Of a stretch of DNA of 64,000 nt, positions 10,194-21,202 are shown piece after piece (positions within the stretch are counted from its first letter, which is position 1; every line of letters begins with the position of its first letter). Origin of the DNA: Tethya wilhelma (lineage: Eukaryota; Porifera; Demospongiae; Tethyida; Tethyidae); contig CAXIPT010000012.1 of assembly GCA_964030475.1 (NCBI GenBank), forward strand, positions 916,625-980,624, written 5' to 3'. A program made the position numbers and the translations under genes. Under the pieces are notes generated by a model. It saw only the letters and a program-made list of their open reading frames with translations, had not been told where the DNA came from and ran no database searches.

Positions 10194-11770
10194 TCTGACA
10201 CAGCTAGACTTTAGCATGTTCACAGTGCCTGTTATCTGGTAAACAAACCATATCGTTTCGCTACTAAGATTTTGTACATTTGAAACCTGTCAATTTCTCA
10301 CCTTTAACAGCAGATTCCATCTCCAGACGGTTTAGTAATGTTTCGCTTACAATTATTTTGCCTACATTACATTACACCTACCGGAAGTCAGAGTATTAAT
10401 TCGCCTACGCGTTTTCAAGTGGAGGCGCATCAAAAACAGTGATGCAGGTGCGAATGCACAAAGACAAGACAAGACTGGCTGGCTATCAAGAGACTGGAAA
10501 AATTGGTGAAAAGAAGCCTTTTCTGACTGCCAAACCACTGACAATTACGTTTGTCGCGATCGTGATCACAGGGAGTTAGAGCTAAGTTTTTGGCACAGTC
10601 CTCTTTTTTAAACTTGCTAGGTAGATGCAGGGATAGTTGAGCTGTGCAGTAATGGCATCGCTTTCAAGCTACTAAGCTCAGGAAAAAAGCTTTAGACGAA
10701 TGGCAAAATTCATTTGCTAATACTGCTCCTTTGTAGGGCACTTAGACTAAGTTTTCTCCACATGTACAGCCAGGTAAGCTTGAAGCTTGCAATAAGCTAC
10801 CAAAAGCCTAAAAGAAGTAAGTTCTTGAGCTGTCTTTGTAAGTAAAAATAAAGGCGTAGCTACTTAGCATTATTGTGATAGGCGTCTTTAGTATTGTGCG
10901 CATTACCTACATTACGTAATTGTGTTACTTCCGGTAGTATAGGCGAAATGACTGTAGGCTAAACCCTGCAGACAACTCTAGTGCTTCAGTTTTTTGGCAT
11001 TTTACCTTTTTAAACTCAAATTGTTGTCTCTTTTGAAAGATTCTCTTGTCTTCACAACAAACAAGTTCTCTTCGTGGCAGCTGCTCCAAAGATTCAAAAA
11101 TGAGTATTGAGCTTGCGCAGTATTTGCAACGTGCTTTAATTGGAATAAACATTGATGATCTGAGGTTCTGAGCTCTGAAATACTGTTGAAAGGGGGTTGT
11201 CTGTTCATATTACATGGAAAAGAATAATGTGCAAGCATATTTTGTAGGTTGTATTGTTGCTTTATCTGGTTAGGCCAATAAGTCAAAGAAGACTGAGCCC
11301 AAGCACAGATTAATGGCTAGCCAATTATGCAAGCCACTACTTTCTACTTAGCACAGCCATGGTGAATGAAACAGCACTGTGAATGAATCAAATTTTTTTG
11401 ACTTACTATAATATTATGGCATTGTGACTTCAATGGTGGCGGACTAAGTGTTAACTACCTGTTTTGTCTACATTTTACACTTGACTCTTTAGCTACAATC
11501 TTCCATAGACAATTGCAAGGTATTTTCACATATAGATATAGAATTGCCACTCAGTAATCAGTTCGGAATGTCACAGTACATTCAACTTAACAATCAAAGG
11601 TTTCCAAACACTCCTGAGGTGTTTGTTTACCTATGGAGTGTTTCAGTTACACAGTGAACATGTTTCAATCATACTAAACACCCATAGCTGGTAATTGTTT
11701 CACTGTATGGGTGTGTTAGTACGCCCACACCCCTCATATACTCATGTAATGCACTCCGCTCAATAGCTCC
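10194..11770. other. Stretch with no supported gene
   Basis: No convincing exon or element. Two stretches containing CTACCGGAAGT or ACTTCCGGTAG face each other (10379 and 10928), which may mark an eroded inverted-repeat element. The frames in this interval have no recognisable motifs. Confidence 0.4.
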
Positions 11771-11779
11771 CAGTAAAAA

Positions 11780-12370
11780 TTTTCTTAATCTTAAGAAAGA
11801 TGCTAAGATACTAGTGTCTATCTTGTAAGAACACATATTTTTATAATGGTCAATCTCTTAAGATGAATAGTCAATCTTGTAAGAATGTTACTAATATCTT
11901 ACAAGATAAACTTACAATGTTACAAGCTTGCATACCTGTAGATTCTTACTATGGTTAATGTTGTAAGATTGTTAATGGTATCTTGCAAAATGATCTTACT
12001 CTAAAGGCCATCATACACTGTGCAAGATTGTTGCATGCAATATGTTGCACAGTGTATGTTGCCAAAAACTATTGCATGCAACATGTTGCAAGGTGTTACG
12101 AAGGCCTTCAACTTCATGGAACATGTTGCATGAAACATTTTGAAGATAATGATTACATAATACACAGTGCAACATTGTTGTACGCAAGTTGCATCAATGT
12201 TGCATGAAAATGTTGCACAGTGTATGATGGGCTTAATGGTCAATAGTATCTTGTAAGATTGTTAATGATATCTTGCAAGGTGATCTTACATTCACATACT
12301 AAGATTCATGATGGTCAATCTTGTAAGAATGTTAATAGTATTTTGCAAGATTGTTAACAAGATGCCTTTT
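11780..12370. repeat. Satellite-like array of TCTTGTAAGATTGTTAAT units
   Basis: Degenerate ~40-bp units built from ATGGTCAATCTTGTAAGA, TGTTAATAGTATCTTGCAA and TGATCTTAC, about eight in all, in two blocks (11780-12000 and 12237-12370) split by a MITE. Related CTTGCAAGAT-rich sequence occurs at 37745-37890. Confidence 0.7.
12005..12233. mobile_element. PIF/Harbinger-type MITE
   Basis: Left end AGGCCATCATACACTGTGCA, right end the inverse of AGCCCATCATACACTGTGCA, flanked by TAA (12002-12004 and 12234-12236). The interior is rich in TTGCATGCAACATGTTGCA-like palindromes. A 3-bp TAA duplication with GGCC-like ends is characteristic of PIF/Harbinger. It interrupts the satellite array. Confidence 0.8.
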
Positions 12371-12931
12371 CAAATTCACATATGGGACACTTTTTGCATG
12401 CAGGCCACTATCTTTCTGGTAGTAACTCAAACTAGGTTAACACTTGGTAATTAAAACCTGTTAACAAGATGTGGTTTGATGAAAAAGACACTCCTTGCTT
12501 CTGAGATAACACAAAGGTAGTTCAAATCAATTAAAGAAATGGCTGAACATCTACATATGAATGGTGATGAACCAGAGGTAAGTTTAGAAATCATGTTTAA
12601 ACATGTTTGGGATAGATATAGTATAATCAAACTCAGATCCCTTCACAGGAATAGGTATGCATTTTGTGGAAACTGGCACTGCAACTCTTTGTTTACTAAC
12701 TGAAAGCTTTTTAACCAAAAAAAATAAAGTCAGTAACTGCAAAGAGCAATTAAGTTCAGGAAGGGAAGGTTGACGTAGCTGATCGCAAAAGCTTTCCTGT
12801 GATTCTTAAAATGTACCAATCAATGCACACACAGTATTTTCATAAAAACAAAACTAATTGTTCGCAGCTCCGCTGTATTCTTGAAGATACAAATTAATCC
12901 ATTTCTTGCTGTTTTTCTGCCCTTCTCTGGT

Positions 12932-14590
12932 TTAGAAACATAGATTATCGATCTGTGTCGAACTTTGTGGCAGACTGGAAGTGTTTTGAGTTGGTAGATG
13001 ATTCCCACTGGCTGACTCAATACCATTTCTTATCATCAAATCAATCCTTTCATGCTTAATGTGTTCCTTCACCTCAACACTGTCACCTACAATAGTTCCT
13101 GTAATGCTTGTGCCTGCGAGCGAATCCAACAACTCAATTGTTGCTGAGTCTTTTGTGATACATAATCTGTCTCTTGAAGCTGGTAGTTTCTGCTGCAATC
13201 GAACTGTGTGCACGAGCTGTGGAAGAACATTTCTGGTACCGTGTGTTAGGGGACCACTCAGTTGTTTCAGATATAAGAACATGAACAGGAGCCTATGCAG
13301 GAAAATACACTGACAGAGATGTATTAAACTGTGGACATTGTAAGTCAGCAATTTCTGTAGGTAGAGTTTTGGCAACAGTTAAAAAAAACAAGCTCGCTAG
13401 CTCTGCTGATGTCTGCGTCATGGATATAGTCACCAAGAAGCAAGTGCATGGCTGAGAGCAGGAGTGAAGAGGTAATCAGAAGGAAGAATATCTAAGAGAA
13501 CCGGCAAACAATAGTACAGTAGCCAAGCTCGAAATTCTGAAGCTTTCCAATGTTTGCATGTACATAGAAATAAATAGGAGTTATTCAAAACTCTTGTGGG
13601 GGCTTGATTCGGAGTAGCTTCTTATCGATGTGGTTCACACTTAATCCCAGATAAAAGTGGTGGTTGTGATGCTTTGTGTCCAGCCAGCATTGTACTAGCT
13701 GTTTTGTAACGAACGGCATGCATATAATCAACTGGTAGGGCTTCAACAATGTCTATGTGATCACTAAGAATCTATTTCTCCTTCATTCCTAGTACAGCTT
13801 CACCTCTTCGTTGAGCCTCCTAGTAGATTGATGAGTGTGCCGAGATGTCCTTAGTTGACGAGACTCAGTTGGATGGAAAAGATGGCGACGTGAGATGTGA
13901 GTTCCTTTGTCAAAGCAGTATATGCGGCCATTGAACTGGACATGGTTAGTAGCCATTGCCCTCGCAGGAAAGTCAAACACGCCATGTAGCAGGCATGCCT
14001 TAGGCCTACTGTTTTTAGTCCATTGGCGTCTCAACTTCAGTTCCATCTTGCTTAAGTGTTTCAAGCTTTTCCATTACAGGTGGAAGAATTTTCGCCATTG
14101 GAGGTTTCACTGGACCCTACCAAACACCAGCTAGTATCAGGTTGTAACAGTTTATTCGAATTCCAGGAGGTAAGGACGTAACAGCGAGAAGAATTGGCCA
14201 CAGCATCTGCTTACTGGATTTGAATCACTGCACACCATCAGCACACATAATCATTCCTGTATTCTCAAGAACACTCAGAAATCCACCAGGTTTTATTAGT
14301 TCCTTGTACATCTTCTCATCTTGAATATCTTGGTATACCCCAGGTATTGTCTCACGAGTGAAGGTGTACTGCAACTCTTTCCATTTCACTGTAGACATAA
14401 AGTTCAAAAGTAACGTGCATGCAGCATGCAGTAGTCTATAGTGTATTTGTGTACATACATGCAGTTCTACATCCAAATTTAACCCCCAAAAAAATCTCAA
14501 TGTGCTCCTCAAATGGTAAGATGCAAAAGTAGCATGGTTCACCTAATTTACCTGATGAATTTTGGCATTTCTTCTCCTTAGAAGGGATCA
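12932..14590 (-). pseudogene. tnp2-like (EnSpm/CACTA-related) transposase remnant
   Basis: Read on the minus strand from 14590 downward, the pieces come in family order. WKELQYTFTRETIPG and DGVQ, a stop, then FKSS, MLWPILLAVTSLPPGIRI and NLILAGVW. Next comes a stop where the family usually has Q, then GVFDFPARAMATNHVQFNG, then KHWKASEFRAWLLYYCLPVL, and at 13250-13290 GPLTHGTRNVLPQLVHTVRL. These match metazoan tnp2-like transposases, which have PAR(A) xx QFNG, KHWKASE(Y/F)RAWLL and a HGT element. At least three stops and several frame changes make it inactive. A second member lies at 38455-39344 on the same strand. Introns may explain part of the frame changes. Confidence 0.75.
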
Positions 14591-14799
14591 CGCTGAAACA
14601 ATGTTTTCATGTCAAATTTTCCAGAACTCTTTGTGAATTGCTTTTTTAGCTTGTAGAGAGAACTGGGGCAGGAATTTTCAGCCAGACAGTGAGTTCTGAT
14701 CAAGTTGATCAGTTGTGCAGTAGCTTCATATGAAAGCTTGTTCAGAATCTTAATTGTGTACTAATATGTTGCATACATACTTGCTTCAGTACTCAGTTG

Positions 14800-15143
14800 T
14801 GCACCAGTATACAATGGTCTTGAGAAAGGATCTGAGGGTAAAAAACATTGTCAAATATGTTGATAAATTCAGCACTGTATATATACTAGGAATTCATGAA
14901 ACATGGCTACTATGGACAGGAATTTGAACATCTCATGTATGTCCTAATGGATACAATGATGGGACATTCATTCAGGTATGTAATTTTAGTCCGCATGCAT
15001 GCTGTGAATTAATACATTCACCTAATAATAAGATTTAGATTTCCAAAAGGCTTGGAGCGGCTTTTGCGGTATCCTTTTGAATCGTGGGAGTCATGTACAG
15101 ACAACATTGAAAACGCTATAATTATTTGTGAGAATATAGTTTA
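14800..15143 (+). CDS. Unrecognised gene fragment, about three exons
   Basis: Spliceable pieces: YTMVLRKDLR before a GT donor near 14836; exon 14890-14975 (EFMKHGYYGQEFEHLMYVLM then DTMMGHSFR); exon 15033-15143 (FPKGLERLLRYPFESWESC, then TDNIENAIII) ending at TAG. Phases agree across the two main exons. I do not recognise the product. It lies between two minus-strand transposase remnants, so it may be part of another element. Confidence 0.3.
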
Positions 15144-15218
15144 AGCAACTAAAATTGTGTACATGTACATCACAAATTGTACCATAGTTAGGTCTTACTT
15201 CAAAGGTACCGCCTAAGT

Positions 15219-16236
15219 TTACATATCCCATGTACACTGGCTAACTAACTCTAGAGCAAGCCAGGGTACATGGTGGTTTTCCCTAGGGTACATCAGCTGA
15301 GTTGCACGCTCCTTCTGCGCTTTTTCATGTTCCTCCTCATCACTTGTTTCTGAGTCACTTTCACACTGCCTAACTATTCTCAAGGCAGCAGTCATATTGC
15401 TGCCATTATCTGTAACAATAACAGATACTTTAGTGAGTGGGATACTCCATTCATCCAATACTTCCTCCACAAGAGATCTAACATGTGTAGCAGTGTGAGG
15501 AGATGGCATTCTTCTTACAGCTAAGATAAGAGTATGCCTTTTGTGGTCTCGTTTTGAAAAAAAATGAGCCGATATTCCAAGATATGAAGCAGTAAGACCT
15601 TTTTTGGACCATATGTTTGCACAAATTGATACTTTGGTAGCATCTTGCAAAAAGGTTGTTGCTCTAGCTTTAATCTCAATGTTGATCTTTTCAATTTCAA
15701 GATTCATCGCACTTCGTCCTGGTATTTTGTATTTGGAATCTAGTGTTTGAATAAGGTCTTTGAATTCAGCATTTTCAGTAACACTATTAGCTACATTGTT
15801 AGTACCCAAGAAGATAGCTAACTTTCTTGTAATAAGCTGGTATGTTACTTTCTGTGGAGTACTGCTTGCTTCGAGACACAGCCTGAGAGAGTGTAAGTTG
15901 CCGGTGTTGTGAAAGAGCAGCTGCCTTATGGGAAACAGCTACTTTCTTCAAATGAGCATCTTCTTTTGCTTTCTTCAATGACTCTTCAAGTTCAAGTAAA
16001 CTGGAATACTCGCTAGGATGCTTACTACGTAGGTGATGCTTCAAGTTAGTAGGAAATTTCCCTTTAATGCTTTGGGAGCACGTCTTTCCCTCTACATTCA
16101 CTTGGCACACGCTTGATCCAATAGCCTCAACAAAATTAAAGAAATTCCAGACTGGACTTCTCAGCAGAGATCTTTGGCCCCCTTCAGATTGGTGTTGACT
16201 CGGGCCGGGAGACAAATTTCGGTCGTCATTTGACAT
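15219..16236 (-). pseudogene. hAT transposase, 5' half with BED zinc finger
   Basis: Two overlapping frames make one product. The first (16236-15799) starts with an ATG and has a BED-like finger: SPVWNFF, Cys pair around GKTC, then LKHHLRSKHPSEY (H-x4-H). The second (15809-15219) has KYKIPGRSAMN, VSICANIWSKKGLTASYLG and VTDNGSNMTAAL, the region that carries a catalytic Asp in hAT proteins. A one-base frame change near 15865 links them: STPQKVTYQLITRKLAIF reads on in the second frame. The frame stops at 15219 before the third catalytic residue and the C-terminal dimerisation domain, so the gene is truncated. Confidence 0.8.
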
Positions 16237-16489
16237 ATCTATGGCCTAGCAACAAATTGGGACTCGAATACAAAAATTGCTGCCACGAGGTTGTCAGTAC
16301 GATCCTACAGCATGGAGTTTCTCACCTGTCCTATTCCAAATTTCAAGACTGTGCACGTGTCTGGCAGGCATGTTTGAGCGGGCACTCGCTACGAGACTTA
16401 GGCCGCCTATTAGGAGGCGGTAAAAATCCATTCAGTGTATATAGTTATTTTGCTGCTAATAGTGGTGTTTTAGTATAGTGAACTAATTA

Positions 16490-17513
16490 TTCCCAGTACG
16501 GTAGTACTGGGTACACAGGAATGGCACGGATGCCCCATTAGCGCAATACAAATATTCACGCGAATAACTCAGCAAAACTGAGCGCTTGGCACTAAAAGGC
16601 TCCTCAAGCTGCTATTTAGCTCATTCTCTTTCTAACAAGCCTAAAAACATGGCCTAAAACCATGTACCAAACTAAACTATGCCAAACCTCCAATTTTCTC
16701 CATCTTCTTTTTCTTCTTCTATGTTGGCAAGGCTTTTATCAGAGACCGCTCGCTTTCAGAAGCTGATTCTTGAACGAATAAACTTGGTATCTTTGTCTTC
16801 AGTCGAATTTGGCATCGGTTTCATGTCTCTCGTCCAATCACTAGGTACAAGACAGAAAGCGCCTTCTCCATATGGCCGCCATTAATTTCTAATCTCATGC
16901 ATTATTCATGAATACTTTGGAATTCAAGTTGACAACCCTTTCCACACATAGACAAGTGTGCGTTATTTGGAATCCACAGCTTACCTGACCAATGCTGAAC
17001 TCCAGAGCTCTGGCTGAACTCTACCTTTCTTCAATAACTATCTTGCTACTATTAAATAAGCAACTTAACACTGAAGGCAAAAAAGTTTTGTGATGCCACT
17101 GCTCCACCTGCAGTGATACCAGGTCCTGCAAATTCAGTAAGCTAGCAGGACATGTACCATCACACATTCAGTCCGACACACACACTGATACACAGGGCAC
17201 AAACTCATTGATAGAATTATGAAAAAATTTAGAGCAAACAAGAATAAAAAACGTTGAAAATGTAATGAGACACAGGAATATCCAAATCATAAAAGAGAAA
17301 GCAAACAAGTGGAATGGCTGTTAGATTAATATTGTGTAAAGAATTCTTCCTGTGGGCGAAATGAAGGACTTGACACAGTAAAACGACTATTACTTGCAGT
17401 CGCAGAAGGATTCTGCACACACTCTAACAGCCATTCCACTTGTTTGCTTTCTTTTTTATGATTTGGCTATTCCTGTGTCTCATTACATTTTCAATGTTTT
17501 TTATTCTTGTACA
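16490..17513 (+). mobile_element. Family A element, full copy 2
   Basis: Left hairpin end TTCCCAGTACGG after TA (16488-16489), TTC-rich internal tract, spacer, then the right foldback with arms at about 17234-17365 and 17385-17513. The spacer matches that of the inverted copy at 55442-56437 over several hundred bases, which shows that left part, spacer and foldback belong to one element. Confidence 0.8.
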
Positions 17514-18460
17514 AAATAAATGAAAAGATTTAGTAATTAAAAACTACGATAAATAATGAGCCAAAGTTAGTGATTTAGTAAAGTTTTAGTGTACTAAAAC
17601 AACACTAAAATGAACCCATAGAATTATTCTCGTTGCTTAACTTAGATTTTACGGGTGGGGCTGCTTCAATTCCTGAGATATGAGCGCTTGAATGCAGCTA
17701 TGGCTAGCTTCTCTCTCGTTAGTACATGGGATATGTTGCCATGTTCATTGATTAATAATTCTGATAAAGTACACGATGCAGCTGCTGCTTGTGCATCATA
17801 TTATAATAATGCATAGTTAAGGGAGGAATTCCTCTCAAAAACGAAATTGCAAAACATGTACCCTTTCCACCAGTACTGTTGTCATACATCCTCCTTTAAG
17901 ATAGATTTTAGGGTCAAAAAATAGCATTTTTAGTTGGCTTTTTAAAGATATGCTTTTTCTATAGTTATAGTAATTTACCTTATGATAAAGCCTATAATAT
18001 TGAAATCACTTAAGTTAATTCATAAAACATTTTTGGCTACAGACATGTACTTTGACCTTTGATACTACTGACATTGATTGTACTGTTGTATTAGCTTCCT
18101 TTGAGCTGAGGATATTTTTTTGATGGGTGGTATAGCTATAATAAGCGAGTGTTTTATGTAAAACATGGCAATCTTAAAAATTCTGAGACTTAAATTTTTT
18201 TCATCAATTCAACTGATAGAGCAGATAAAGAACTTTAAATGATATTTTTTGAATGAGTGTATGACTAAAAATAAGTAAGTTATGAACACTTTATTTGTTT
18301 TGATAATGATTCATCGAAGTTTGCCTCTATACAGATCTATACATATATGCATGAAAACAAAGCACAAAATAACAAAAAAAAAAAACCCAAGGTGCATGGT
18401 GTATATCAATGGTAATTATACTCAATACCAAGTCTGTTATTCACTCAGAACCCTCCAGCT

Positions 18461-20392
18461 TCATATGCGAAGCTCCTCTGCATGCAACTCAGCTGCTCGC
18501 TTAGTCTGTCTTCTGCGTTTGGCTGTTGCCTTCTCCTTAGCTTGTGACTTTTTGATGCGATACACATCTCCAGATTCCAGATGGGAGATGCAGAGTGGAC
18601 CAGGTTTCACACACACTTTCTCCATGACACCAGTCAGAGCACGGCTACCATTGTTAAATACAATAACTGAATTGCTAGTCGCAATCTGTACTGTAGCTGC
18701 ACCACAGAATTCAGTTTTGGGTGCTCGAGCCCATATAAGAGCATTGAAGCTCTCATTTCTGTTTTGTGTCGCTCCAAGCAAGCACTTCTCCAGTAACTCA
18801 TGTTTGCACAGGTCAAAGAAGATGGGTTTCACAAATGGAATGAAGTCCTTTGGGATAGTTGTATTATGTGCTGGAACATCTTTACCTAAGGCCAGAGCTC
18901 GCTGGTATTTACACCAGCTCTCAGCACCAGTTGGACAATACTGATGCTGAGGATCAGAATCAGTAGAGATAGAATGGTAAAATACTGCCCAGCATGCATT
19001 AGTCATGCCATTTAGATCTTTCGGGTGAGCACGGATGGCATTACCGTAGTAGCACTGCAGTTTGTCAATTGTGGCATCATTCATAACTCCTTTTACCATA
19101 GACTGTTTTATTTCTTCAATTTTGTCCTCAATCGCTATCACCGTTTCCTTCTCCTTTGCCAACAACTTTGTCTTCACTTTGTGTTTCCTCCTTTGGCCTC
19201 CTTTTCCATTTAGTTTCTCCTTGACCTTCTTCAAGTCATCTTTCAGGGCCTTGATCTTCTCTCTGTGGCCACGGTTGAATGCATTGATGTCTTTCTTCAT
19301 TGCTCGAAGACGCTTACCTACACGTTTTTGGACATGTCCCACACACTCATGCTTTGTGATTGTCACTGCCTCGCCATATGGCTGGTCCTTATTGAGCATT
19401 TCAATTGTTTTGGAGTCGCCATCACTGATAACCTCTGTGTACCGCAGGTAACGGGTTTCCTCTGATCGTCTCCAAATAGCAACTGCTCCTGCGCACTCCA
19501 TGGCTGGAGAAGACCCATGATGGTTTCTCTCACACTGAGACTCGTGATCCTTGAACCACTCCTCAAATTCTACAGAATCGTCTCCAAGCTGTGTCTTCTT
19601 CCTGGAGCATACATTGCAGCGCTTTGACAAAATTTCAAAGTCAAGAACTTGCCCGGTCTCCCAGGCAATGACCAGCACAACCCCATGTGTTGCTGTGAAA
19701 CCTCGTTTGGACCAAGTGCCATCACATGTAACAGCAATATCTATGACAGAGGTAGGTGCTGCACTCCGTAGTTGGTGAAGGTAAGTACAGGCAGCTAACA
19801 TTGATTCCACACCAGCATCCATAGATGCATTGGCCAATGATTGGTTGTGTGCTACATATGATGACCCAGCAACAGGAGGAAGCATCTCCATGAAACCACA
19901 GAAGGTCTCAAGACTGTTTCTCCCTCGACCAATTTCTCGCATGCCCAAGACAGATCTAGTGTTCAAAGACTTAGCTTTTTTTGAGTAAGGATTAGAAACT
20001 AAAGCCTCTTTGCTACACGTAGCATTGGTACAACAAATAGCTAGCTTTGATACTAACCCTCTCCTTGTGACTAAGTCTTCACTGAGGGTTAGTGGTGACT
20101 TACAGTGATTGCACAGACCAATACTGCGTAACGCTTGAATGATATCCTCACAGTCAATGACACGATTACCTTTCAGCTGGCCCACATATTCATATGACCC
20201 AGGTTGTTCACTAATTGACAAAGATCTAGAAATGGCAAGCTTTTTACTGCTAGCAGTCTCTACAGGTATTGGCCTCTCCTCAGAAGTGGCCTCAAGTTCA
20301 TCAGTTCCAGAACATTGTTTCACCAAATCTTGCTTCTGAATACCAAAAAACTTCTTAGGGCGACGTTTGAAGACAGGCCTACGGCGAGACAT
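18461..20392 (-). CDS. Mutator/Kolobok-like DDE transposase, intact
   Basis: Single uninterrupted 643-residue frame. Order: basic N-terminus (RRRPVFKRRPKKFF); zinc-binding Cys cluster about 94-126 (CNHC, CC, C); catalytic D224 in CDGTWSKRGFTATHG; Cys/His pairs 259-287; D324/D326 in VISDGDSKT; ECVGHVQKRVGKRL (349-362); a long charged helical segment 365-432; E547 in TQNRNESFNALIW; Lys/Arg-rich C-terminus. This is the arrangement of the metazoan Mutator-like transposase family (Pfam Mutator domain by recall), with all three acidic residues present. Family members cut and reinsert their element in the nucleus. The ATG at 20392 starts 250 bp from the divergent Ras start. The gene is intronless and undamaged, unlike its neighbours, so recent activity is plausible. 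Confidence 0.85.
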   Translation of the reverse strand: MSRRRPVFKRRPKKFFGIQKQDLVKQCSGTDELEATSEERPIPVETASSKKLAISRSLSISEQPGSYEYVGQLKGNRVIDCEDIIQALRSIGLCNHCKSPLTLSEDLVTRRGLVSKLAICCTNATCSKEALVSNPYSKKAKSLNTRSVLGMREIGRGRNSLETFCGFMEMLPPVAGSSYVAHNQSLANASMDAGVESMLAACTYLHQLRSAAPTSVIDIAVTCDGTWSKRGFTATHGVVLVIAWETGQVLDFEILSKRCNVCSRKKTQLGDDSVEFEEWFKDHESQCERNHHGSSPAMECAGAVAIWRRSEETRYLRYTEVISDGDSKTIEMLNKDQPYGEAVTITKHECVGHVQKRVGKRLRAMKKDINAFNRGHREKIKALKDDLKKVKEKLNGKGGQRRKHKVKTKLLAKEKETVIAIEDKIEEIKQSMVKGVMNDATIDKLQCYYGNAIRAHPKDLNGMTNACWAVFYHSISTDSDPQHQYCPTGAESWCKYQRALALGKDVPAHNTTIPKDFIPFVKPIFFDLCKHELLEKCLLGATQNRNESFNALIWARAPKTEFCGAATVQIATSNSVIVFNNGSRALTGVMEKVCVKPGPLCISHLESGDVYRIKKSQAKEKATAKRRRQTKRAAELHAEELRI

Positions 20393-20641
20393 GTTCAGGG
20401 GTGTCCTTCACTATTCCTTTAGTTGATTTGGTCTTTCATTAGAGCATAATTATACCCTTCTTGTCCATTAGAGTCCAAGTTTTCCTTGATGTCAGATTTA
20501 CTTCTGCTTTCTTCTTTACAAACCTACTCAGGATCTATGCACATGGCAGTGACTCAGCACATGGCAGTCACATGCACAGCATGAGAAATCATGAATAATC
20601 TAAGTCTTCTATTTGATACCCACCTCAAGACTATGAATGAG
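20393..20641. promoter_or_regulatory. Divergent intergenic region between transposase and Ras
   Basis: 249 bp separate the two start codons (transposase leftward, Ras rightward), so both genes must be transcribed from here unless a 5' exon lies elsewhere. It contains a near-repeat of GCACATGGCAGT (20538 and 20558). No convincing TATA box was identified. Calling it a bidirectional promoter is inference from gene arrangement only. Confidence 0.45.
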
Positions 20642-21202
20642 ATGTCTGAATACAAGCTGGTTATCATGGGACCTGGAGGTGTTGGTAAAAGTGCCCTGAC
20701 TCTCAGATATGTACAAGACCATTTTGCAGCTGATTATGAGCCCACAATAGAGGACTCTTATGTGGTAAACAAACATATTGAAGGAAAACAATGTCTCCTG
20801 AATATCTTGGACACTAGTGGTCAAGAAGAGTATTCAGCAATGAGAGACCAATACTGGAGGACTGGTGAAGGATACATCTGTGTATATGCCATAGATGACT
20901 TTCAGTCTTTTGAACAGTTAGACAGTTATATTGCACAGTTGAAGAAAGTGAAAGGGGAGCCTGTACCCATAGTCTTGGTAGGTAATAAACTTGATGTGGA
21001 AATGAAAAGAGGTGTAAACAATGCCTTGGCAAGCGAATATGCAAGGAGCAAATCAATTGCATTCATAGAAACTTCAGCAAAAACTGGGCAAAATGTCAAG
21101 GAAGCGTTTGCTCTGATTGTTTGTGAAATTGAACGTCACAAATCACTCCCAAAAGTTATTGATGTCCAGCCTAGAGTTGGAGTTTGCTGTACAATTTTGT
21201 AG
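20642..21202 (+). CDS. Ras-family small GTPase, intronless
   Basis: 186 residues from MSEYKLV, the usual Ras start; an upstream in-frame ATG at 20591 would add 17 residues and is less likely. Motifs: P-loop GPGGVGKS (10-17), switch I YEPTIEDSY (32-40, T35 present), switch II DTSGQEEYSAMRDQY (57-71, Q61 present), GNKLD (114-118), ETSAK (143-147), and a C-terminal CAAX box CTIL preceded by Cys182. The final Leu predicts geranylgeranylation. This is a membrane-anchored signalling GTPase closer to Ras than Rap. Unusual: Pro at position 11 and Ser at 59, where Ras has Ala. It has no introns and lies inside the transposon termini, head-to-head with the transposase, which suggests retro-copy or capture as cargo. 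Confidence 0.95.
   Translation: MSEYKLVIMGPGGVGKSALTLRYVQDHFAADYEPTIEDSYVVNKHIEGKQCLLNILDTSGQEEYSAMRDQYWRTGEGYICVYAIDDFQSFEQLDSYIAQLKKVKGEPVPIVLVGNKLDVEMKRGVNNALASEYARSKSIAFIETSAKTGQNVKEAFALIVCEIERHKSLPKVIDVQPRVGVCCTIL

Noticed and set aside
18282..18944. 220-codon plus-strand frame
   Set aside because: It overlaps the C-terminus of the intact minus-strand transposase and has no recognisable motif; antisense shadow.
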